Below, one piece after another: positions 57,012 to 64,000 of a stretch of DNA of 64,000 nucleotides. Where the stretch lies: positions 1 through 64,000 of the forward strand of contig SWBL01000195.1 of the NCBI GenBank assembly GCA_024195585.1, given 5' to 3'. The stretch is from Aureobasidium sp. EXF-3400 (lineage: Eukaryota; Ascomycota; Dothideomycetes; Dothideales; Saccotheciaceae). Under the pieces are notes generated by a model. It saw nothing but the letters and a program-made list of their open reading frames with translations. It had not been told where the DNA came from and searched no databases. The translations under genes were made by a program, and so were the position numbers. Within the stretch, counting starts at the first letter, position 1. Each line of letters begins with the position of its first letter.

Positions 57012-58474
57012 TGCTGATGTGTGTATTCCTATTTCTGCTGTCTTTCAGACGGTACGTCTGTCATTCAGGTGCTGTCGCGTGCCATACTAAGCGACCTGAC
57101 AGAGCTACTACACCGAACTGACTTAGTAGACTAGCTCAGGTTTGCTATATCTCAAGGCATCATAGTCAATCACTTTAGGTGCTCTCTCACTGTGTGAAGC
57201 TCATCCATCGTTACGCTCCAAGCTCCCCACAAACCCCGACCTCGGCCAGGGCTTCGCCGACAACCGGCCAAGGAGATACATGATGGTGGTACATCAAACA
57301 TCTGCATGTCTTCCTGAGTTCAGTTCGACAGCAATTGACACGCGACCACGTGTATCCTCATACCAACTATCTTCTGCTGAATTAGGGGACCGCACGATCC
57401 CGGCAGTCACACTACCGAATCCCAGCACCATGTAACCTCGCCGCATTCTTCAGCTCTAAGACCATCAAGCCCGTGAAGCCCTGGCTAGAATTCCTTACCC
57501 TTGCAGTACTTGACTCGAGCCGTGAAATTCTTCTGAAACAACAAGCATATATGTCGTAAGGTCTTCAGCTCCGCAAGCCGTATAGCGCGTCTTCTTTCCC
57601 GTTTTTATTGGGACGAGACATGGCTTTCGCTTATAGGAGTCAGAGTCCGATGTGGGATTGACTTATTGAGTGAAGTGGTGACGCCAAACCAGTTGTGTGC
57701 TAAATATTGGAGAGACAACAGCTTTGGGGGTTCGTTTATTCGCCTATAACAGTTTTTCATCGAACTTATAGGCACAAGTAAAGCGGATTCTTGTCTGCCT
57801 TCCAGAAATCCATCTGCATTCCGTCGGCCATGGGAGCCTTTTGCGAACTCTTGTTGTATTTGGAAAGACGTCAGTGAAGCGAGGCCAAAATTATTAACTG
57901 TTGAACACAATTGTTCGTCTGGCTTTTTTTGACTTTGTTCCTCGTTGGAAAGTCGTTGGCATACATACTACCCGTTGGAGACTGACTCGACCACTTCATC
58001 CGGCCGCAGACCTCGAATGTTGTAACGGTGTAAAATATCTGGGATATGATGATGGTGATTATTGTTCGCCTGGATCTACTCAACTAAGATCGAAGATTAC
58101 TCAATATCTTTCAGCAATCCAGATCCTGCAAGTCATGGGCAGTAGCTGAGGGTTAGCTAGGGCAAGTGGCGGATAGGGCTCAGATGCGGCAAGTAGTAGC
58201 TAGGGCTCAGATGCGGCAGAGAGCTGTAACGCAGTGGAGATGTTACAAGGAACATGAAAAGGCAAATCGTGCTCATGGAGGGGTATCAAAATGATTTGGT
58301 TATTAGATGTGTGGCTTAACTAGGTATATGGCTTGTGAGGAGAAAAGGGGGTATCTAGTCTGTTCTGTCGATGCCGAATATGAAAAAAGTACGCAAGGAA
58401 ATAGGCTTTTGTTCTCTCGTTGGTTTATGCAGAAGAAAGGGCAGGAAAGCCACCAGGGCCTTTTGCTCTGTTGA
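57012..58474. other. 1.46-kb intergenic region with a short tandem repeat
   Basis: Lies upstream of NPR3 and downstream of the rhodopsin-like gene. An 18-nt unit (TAGGGCTCAGATGCGGCA) occurs exactly twice, at 58174-58191 and 58201-58218. A 101-codon minus-strand frame (57605-57910) has no recognisable content. No gene supported. Confidence 0.4.
58174..58218. repeat. Short direct repeat, 18-nt unit twice
   Basis: Two identical 18-nt copies spaced 27 nt apart, with a weaker related stretch (GCTAGGGCAAGTGGCGG) just before. It looks like a small tandem duplication without known function. Confidence 0.6.
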
Positions 58475-59843
58475 TTATACGCGCTCGTAAACACATGTCG
58501 TGTCGTCGGATACGTAGTCTTTGCTGCTTTCGATGGAACCACTTGATCTTGATGCTGCATGTCTCTCTTCCGTGGTGGTGACTTGGACACTCTTGCTGAT
58601 ACCGTGATCCCAAGTCTTGAGCGGCAGCATGTCCCTGTCGTCCTCTGCCAGGTAGATGTTCTCTTGACTTCCGTTGTCGTGGTTTCCAGAAACAGGTTTT
58701 GCGCCTGTCACTGTGGTGATCATGGCGTGGTTGTTGCGCATGCCGTTCTCGACGCTGTCCAGAGGGTCGCCCTTTCTGTGTGCTCTTCTGCCCTGTTTGG
58801 TAGACCATTTGAGGTTTGAGTTGGTAGGTCCGCTGCTGGGAGAGTCGGGAAGGAGAGTAGGGAAGAACTTCTGAACCAAAGGACGAAGAGTGGCCAGACT
58901 GGCGGCTGAGATGCCAATGCCAACCTCGACAGTACTCCAGAGGGCAATGTAGGTAGAAGTATAGAGAAACTCTGAAACTTGGTATCAGCTTTTGCACATT
59001 CGATCGGGCACCTGAGTTATCCTTACCTCCTTTGTAGGTTCCAAGTTGCTTGACATAGGGAAGGCGAACCAGAGTAGAAAGAGATCCAATGGCGGCGAAT
59101 CCAAGAATAGCAGCAACCACGATCTTGGTGTTCCTCCTCATGTTCAAATCTTTGACGATGAAGATGGGCAAGATACCGAAGAAGAAATCGGCAGCTCCGT
59201 TGAGGACGGATGCGACGTATGAGATGACAACAAGGACCATGGGACTGATGCAGTGTCCCTTGGCGTTTGGTGAGAAATCCCAGTAGAACGAAATGGGAGT
59301 GCATTGGAAGAGAGCAACCTGTTCATGTTAGCAGATTGCTTTACAGAAGATCGATGTACTGCCACATACAAACAGGTAGATCGTGCCGATCAACAGGGTA
59401 GCCGCCATCATGATACGGATGATGAGAATGTGGATCTTGTTCTGTGTGATTCGCTCGAGGAACAGGCCGACAGCAACCTTCAATACAGATGCTGATGCAG
59501 TATAGAAGATTTCTGCAAACATCCAGGCAGCAAACCCGATAGGCAGATCCTCTGCGGGGATGTCTTTGCGGTGTCTTCCAATACCATGTGTTACAGCTGC
59601 GGCCTGGCAGGATAGGTATCCTGTAAATAGAAGGAGTGTGACAATCATGGCAACATCATCTCTGCCGAAGGACTTGATCATGCAAGTGCTATTGAGGTCA
59701 GCAACCTATAACAGATTGAGTCATGGCAAGACAGATATAGATACATACCGGACATAGATCCTGAGACCGACAATGACCCATGAAAGGATCCAGAATGTGA
59801 TCATCACACCCAGTACCTGGGGCCTGAGATCATCTGAATTCAT
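58475..59843 (-). CDS. Rhodopsin-domain integral membrane protein (SAT4/PTH11-like)
   Basis: Seven-TM protein of the fungal rhodopsin-like family that includes Pth11-type GPCR-like proteins; no CFEM domain is present at the N-terminus. TM1 VMITFWILSWVIVGLRIYVR, then SFGRDDVAMIVTLLLFTGY, the family block AAVTHGIGRH, FQCTPISFYWD, then GHCISPMVLVVISYVASVLNGAADFFFGILPI, and AILGFAAIGSLSTLVRLPYVK. The 140-residue C-terminal tail is polar and Ser/Asp-rich. Exons 59843-59759, 59698-59370, 59318-59027 and 58971-58475; introns 59699-59758, 59319-59369 and 58972-59026; about 400 aa. Ligand and pathway are unknown; these proteins are numerous in plant-associated fungi. Confidence 0.9.
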
Positions 59844-61556
59844 GGTGTTGGACTATCCGGTGTTTCGTAATGTAGATGTCGAGTCCGTTCTTGATGTCAC
59901 ACAGCAGACAAGAGAAAAAGATAGAATGCCGAAAGTCAGAGAGTCAAGAAGACCGTGCGAAGGCACAAGTCCAGACCAAAAGAAGTTGAAGGAAGAATCC
60001 GAAGCAGAGTCGACACCCAGATGTCAAACGCGCGGGAGGCGTAGCAGTACATATATCGAGAGAACGCAAGGACCTTTCGAGGTTCGGACCATATGGGCTC
60101 GTCATGTCTCCGCCGAGCGTGCTCAGGACGCCATCGTAAAGTACCCAGATCATCCACGTAAAAAGGCCCAAATCAACCGTCGACAGAGTAGAGTGTCTAA
60201 CCGCTCCCGGTAGCTATCGAATTAGGGCGCACACCGTTGCGAACTCTCCGCGGCTTTGGGGTGGTAGAGCTGCGACCACGTTGGAGTCATGGCCAAGCGA
60301 CATGGTCAAGATACTCGAGGCACGGTACCTGGGGGATCTTGGCCGTGGCAGCAACTAGACCATCCTTGGGTTTTTGCACCCGGATGTCATGTCCCAGATG
60401 AACGGCGCCGAAATCTCGAACGAGCGCTCGGGCGTCTCAGTGCTTCGATCAGTGGATCAGAGAGTTTTTGAGATCAGGGATTTGGTTGAAAGGGTTTAGA
60501 TTTTCTCGGTTATAAGCGGTCTGGGAATGAACGGCTTCCCACGTGAATGCAAAGAGAGAAGACCAGCCGGACCAGACCACCGTCTTGTTCGTGATTTGGT
60601 AATGGATCATGACGGTGTTGAAGTGATTTTCCACATTCAAAGACATTTGGATGTTGATCCAAAGTCTGGTAGACATCGTGAGATATGCCCCTGCAGATCA
60701 CATCTGGCGCAGCATGATGACTGATCGCAAGCATTTGCATAAACGAGGCAGGTGAATTGCTTAGTTTTGTGTTCTCCTGCTTCTTGCAGCTCGGAGAAAG
60801 TGCCGAGCCTCTCCACAAGGTACAAAGGTCTTTGAGAATAGATGCGGCAAAGCTGTTATGCATGGCGGCTATCAAGGGGTTTGCCCGCAGCAGTACTTGC
60901 AAAGAAGTTACTCCGCTCGTGTGAAGAACATCCTTCATACAGGTAACGGTGTTCATCACGAAATACACTTCAAGGTTATGGGTTCGCTGTTGCAGCACGC
61001 GAGAACGCTGGGGATATGCTTGCGCGAGGCTTGAGGCTTGAACCTTGGGCGCAGCTGAGAATAACTAGATTACCAAGACTGAGGGAAAAAGGGGTTCAAG
61101 AGCAGCAGGGAATTCATGGTCGAGGGCAAAGTATATCTTTGTCACCTTCCCGTTCCCGTACATGTCCAACACCATGCAGGAGTCATGGACTTGTAGGGCA
61201 TTGTATTTCTTTGCACGGCATGTTGATCAGAAAGGTCGAGAGCAAAAAAGCATATCTCTCTACCGCTTTGAGCCTAATCGTCGCAACACCGCATTGAGAA
61301 ATTGCGACTCAGGTTTCCTCGTCAAATGGCTTGGCTCGATTACTCAAATACCTCCGATCTGGGGTTTGCCGATGACAATGTCGGCATGATCACGCCCTCT
61401 AGGCTGGACTCTTGGAGGCTTGGGGGTCAGAGGGTCATGATGATCTTCTTCACTTTCGAATGGTGCATGAGTCGTACTGTTCATTGTTCGTACAAAGGTT
61501 GCTGTATATCCTGACAATTCGAGGGCGCTTTGTAAACAAGGTAAGCTCCAGGCTCT
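59844..61556. other. 1.7-kb intergenic region without a supported gene
   Basis: Upstream of the rhodopsin-like gene and downstream of the carrier gene. The longest frame (60510-60998, minus, 162 codons) shows no domain or compositional support. I see no repeats or RNA genes. Confidence 0.35.
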
Positions 61557-62620
61557 CTAGACCTCTGCCTTCATGTTTCTGAAGAAGTCCATCACACCAG
61601 TGAAGACAACAAGCAGGATACCACCTCCAGGACCCAGTCTCAAGACCTTGGGCAAGAAACCCTTGTAGAGCGCGCTGAATCCCTCCTCCTTGTACACCGT
61701 GCCAAGAGCGGGCCAGGCCCAGTTGTACTTGGGCACACCTCCAGGCACTCTCGGGGAGTTTTGGATTCTGCTCTTGACGACGTCCATGGGTGTGTTCAGG
61801 ATTGTACCGACAGTTCCACCAACAGCACCCGAAGCCAGATCATTCAAGATTTGAGACTTCTTGTTCTCAGCCTTGGGAAGGAGCTCGCGGACTTGGAAGA
61901 TGCAGCCAAAGTAACCAGCGTTCCACAGGATGTGTCTCCACATTGTGCTCTCCAGACCTTGGTACAGAGTAAGAACACCCTCTTGTTGAACGACCTTGCG
62001 CACACAGTCCACCAGACCGTTGTACTTGTGTGATTGTGCCTTGTCTTGCAGACGGATCTTGACCAACTCGAAGGGGACGACGACGAAAGCCTCGGTGGCA
62101 CCAGCGGTAGCGCCGGTAAGGACAGAGAGACCTTGGGTCATTTTGGGTGCGCCGAAGAGATTACGGTAGAACTTGCCCCACTCGTCATTTGCAGCAAACT
62201 TGGTTGCTCTGGACGCGGTCAGCTAGTGTCTGGGCATGTGAGGATGGGATAAGTAACCTCTTGGGAGCCTCCATGAGGATAGGAGCCTCAATTCCTCTGT
62301 ACAGCCTCGAGAAGCCCTCATTGCGAACAATCTTGCGGAAGCAGTCGACCATGCTGTTGTAGGCCTCCTCACCAGTAGCGGTCGAGCTCTGAAGCTGGAT
62401 TCGTGTCTTGACGACATCCAATGGATACCTGGAGAATATTCAGATTAGGTGATGTTGCTTATTGGAAGTTGGTCGTATGTACATGACAAGGATCTAGATA
62501 TACGTCAGTAACATTCGGGTGGGAATTGGATGGTTGAGATGATTGTACCTCGGAGACACCAGCAACGGCACCAGCAATGAACTGGTACACAAAGGGGAGG
62601 GGCTTGGGCTCTTGCGACAT
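61557..62620 (-). CDS. ODC1: Mitochondrial 2-oxodicarboxylate carrier
   Basis: Inner-membrane carrier exchanging 2-oxoadipate and 2-oxoglutarate, linked to lysine metabolism. Three repeats each carry the carrier motif: YPLDVVKTR, VPFELVKIR and TPMDVVKSR, with six TM segments in all. Exons 62620-62549, 62493-62483, 62428-62258 and 62208-61557; introns 62494-62548, 62429-62482 and 62209-62257; 301 aa. The second exon is only 11 nt; splicing it in is needed to build SEILVMYPLD, the first signature. The last intron uses a weak GTTACT donor. The symbol follows yeast; which of the two yeast paralogues is closer cannot be told. Confidence 0.92.
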
Positions 62621-63394
62621 GATGGGCGACTGAATGGAGCAGAGAGAAAGCGAGTGGTGTGTACAAGTCTACGATTCAAGCACAATGGGAGTTCGACAGA
62701 CGCGACGATAGCTGGGAGTCGCGACGGCTGATGTCTGCGGGCCGACCTCGCTTGACCTGTTGCCGAAGTGGAGTTCTCGGGTGATAACAGGTCTGTTTGA
62801 GTATTTTTGAGGATAGAATGTAAGCTCATGCATTTTTCCCAAGTACTACTGAAAGATGTATATCTCTGAATACTCGTTCTTGCATGGTCAGAGTGAGTGA
62901 GACAGTAGTGACTCGGTCGAAGATGGATGGCACTTCCCCGGTCTCGAGCGGTGTCGGCGATTCGTGGTCAACAACTTGCTGTACGTTCGAGTGCAGCTGA
63001 TTGAACAACAACAGATGCTGGTTGGTTGATATGCTGTGTAGGTATCATAGAAGCAGGTTACAGTCATATGCAGTGTAGTTGAACGGAGCTGATGATGATA
63101 TATCTATTGGATGTTGGATACTGTACAGGCCTCTCGGAGTCCGGCTGGAGCAAGACTCCGTCATTGGTGTTTGGTCCCTGCGCCTGCTCGTTTGCATGTG
63201 CGGGGCGGCCTCCACGGACCCCCTGGGCCCTTCTTGGCCGGATCAAATTACAAGCGGTCGCCGTGCTCTGGCCAGCACCTGGAGACTTAAGACTGTCGAC
63301 TGCTGTCACCAAGAGACTATGGCAGCTGCAGACGTTGCAGGTACCATCGCGCTGCCATCCTCCACGCCCATCTCGCCCACCCAGCGCTGACCGA
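62621..63394. promoter_or_regulatory. Divergent promoter region, carrier / channel-like gene
   Basis: About 770 bases between divergent genes. An open frame in the channel-like gene's frame continues somewhat above 63395, so part of this may be coding or leader. No repeats seen. Confidence 0.4.
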
Positions 63395-64000
63395 ATGCCG
63401 ACAGAGCGTCCTGCTCACAAGAGGCCGTTTGCTGCCTGGGTCAAGCGTCTGACCAACCTGCACCCCAGCAGCAAGAAGGCAAAGAAGGCCTCCCAGCTCA
63501 AGAACAACCCCTACCCTCAGTCTGGTCGGCTCCAGCAGTGCCGTCACGAATCCCTCAGCTCTCAATCCGCCTCGGACAATGCCAGTCTGAACGTCCACCA
63601 CACTCGCGACTCGACCACCAGCAGGACCTCGTCTCTCTCGGCTCCCCCTGTCAACAGCAACCGCTCCCAAGCCAATACTGTCGCTACCATTCCCGAGACC
63701 ATTGCCTCAGATGGAGGCTATTTCAAGTCGTCCACCAACGATCGAGGCGGCGCCCTAAGCTCAGTCGACGGCGCTGGACCCAACAGTACTTTCTCCTCGC
63801 CAAACCAGTCTCAGCAATCCCTTACTACTACTCTGACCACCATTCAATCTACCAATAATCACCTTACCGCAGCTCAGCCTCACGCACACTTCTCACAGCA
63901 ACCACCCTCGGCTATCCCTCCTCATCTCGCTGCGAATGCCAATAATAACAACAATACGAACAACGACAATGCCTCGATTCTGACCCTGGCCTCCTCCTCC
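63395..64000 (+). CDS. 5' part of a polycystin-like cation channel protein
   Basis: The gene runs off the window; 202 codons are visible. The start MPTERPAHKRPFAAWVKRLTNL followed by SSKKAKK and NNPYPQSG is typical of a fungal protein usually annotated as a Ca2+-modulated nonselective cation channel polycystin-like protein. The rest of what is visible is Ser/Thr/Asn/Gln-rich and disordered, ending with an Asn run; the membrane part would lie beyond the window. No intron is visible. The start at 63395 is chosen because the basic conserved segment begins there, although the frame is open further upstream. Confidence 0.55.
   Translation, partial: MPTERPAHKRPFAAWVKRLTNLHPSSKKAKKASQLKNNPYPQSGRLQQCRHESLSSQSASDNASLNVHHTRDSTTSRTSSLSAPPVNSNRSQANTVATIPETIASDGGYFKSSTNDRGGALSSVDGAGPNSTFSSPNQSQQSLTTTLTTIQSTNNHLTAAQPHAHFSQQPPSAIPPHLAANANNNNNTNNDNASILTLASSS

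Noticed and set aside
60510..60998. 162-codon minus-strand frame as a gene
   Set aside because: No domain, no signal, no biased codon use and no plausible splice extension.
1..64000. CRISPR array, prophage or bacterial-style operon
   Set aside because: Genes have spliceosomal introns and eukaryotic families; no regularly spaced repeats are present.

Overview
This window is nuclear DNA of a filamentous ascomycete (Pezizomycotina). The genes carry short spliceosomal introns of about 50-60 bases with GTRNGY donors and YAG acceptors, gene spacing is compact, and the families are typical of moulds: PTH11/SAT4-type rhodopsin protein, CE16 esterase, PDR-type ABC pump, allantoate-type MFS permease, Ca3427-like binding protein. 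A Dothideomycete (for example a Dothideales black yeast) fits the gene style, but that is inference. There is no operon structure; genes sit in divergent, convergent and tandem pairs.

Layout. 0-10.8 kb is housekeeping: PP2A B56 subunit (-), TFIIIC tau95-like subunit (+), an F-box protein (+), SRP54 (-) and RRP15 (+). 10.8-18.4 kb: a Ca3427/THI5-like binding protein (-), exopolyphosphatase PPX1 (+), a YCII-domain protein (+), a secreted CE16 esterase (+), mitochondrial methionyl-tRNA formyltransferase (-) and ribosomal protein L31e (+). 19.5-28.3 kb: a large F-box-like protein with a proline-rich tail (+), a mitochondrial PPR protein (-), LSM4 (-) and an unrecognised signal-peptide/one-TM protein (+). 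28.8-41 kb: MFS permease (-), mitochondrial cytochrome c peroxidase (+), GNAT acetyltransferase (+), amino-acid permease (-) and a BCS1-type AAA protein (-). 41.4-46.1 kb: a full-length PDR-type ABC transporter (-), flanked on both sides by decayed plus-strand PDR fragments at about 38.0-38.3 and 48.7-48.9 kb. 49.1-57 kb: ARA2-like aldo/keto reductase (-), tRNA ligase TRL1 (-), an ankyrin protein (+) and NPR3 (-). 58.5-64 kb: rhodopsin-like membrane protein (-), oxodicarboxylate carrier (-) and the 5' part of a probable polycystin-like channel protein (+) running off the end.

The genes do not form one pathway. Loose themes are RNA biology and translation (TFIIIC, SRP54, RRP15, L31e, FMT1, LSM4, TRL1), mitochondrial function (FMT1, PPR, CCP1, BCS1-like, ODC) and nutrient or toxicant transport and sensing (MFS, amino-acid permease, PDR pump, NPR3). 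I found no convincing new multi-gene system. The most notable observations are the two PDR relics around the intact pump, a 114-bp fold-back repeat with a partial second copy, unusual exon structures (ATG-only first exons, an 11-nt micro-exon, a 51-nt in-frame intron) and a few proteins I cannot name. All exon joins were worked out by eye; every multi-exon model below keeps one open frame.
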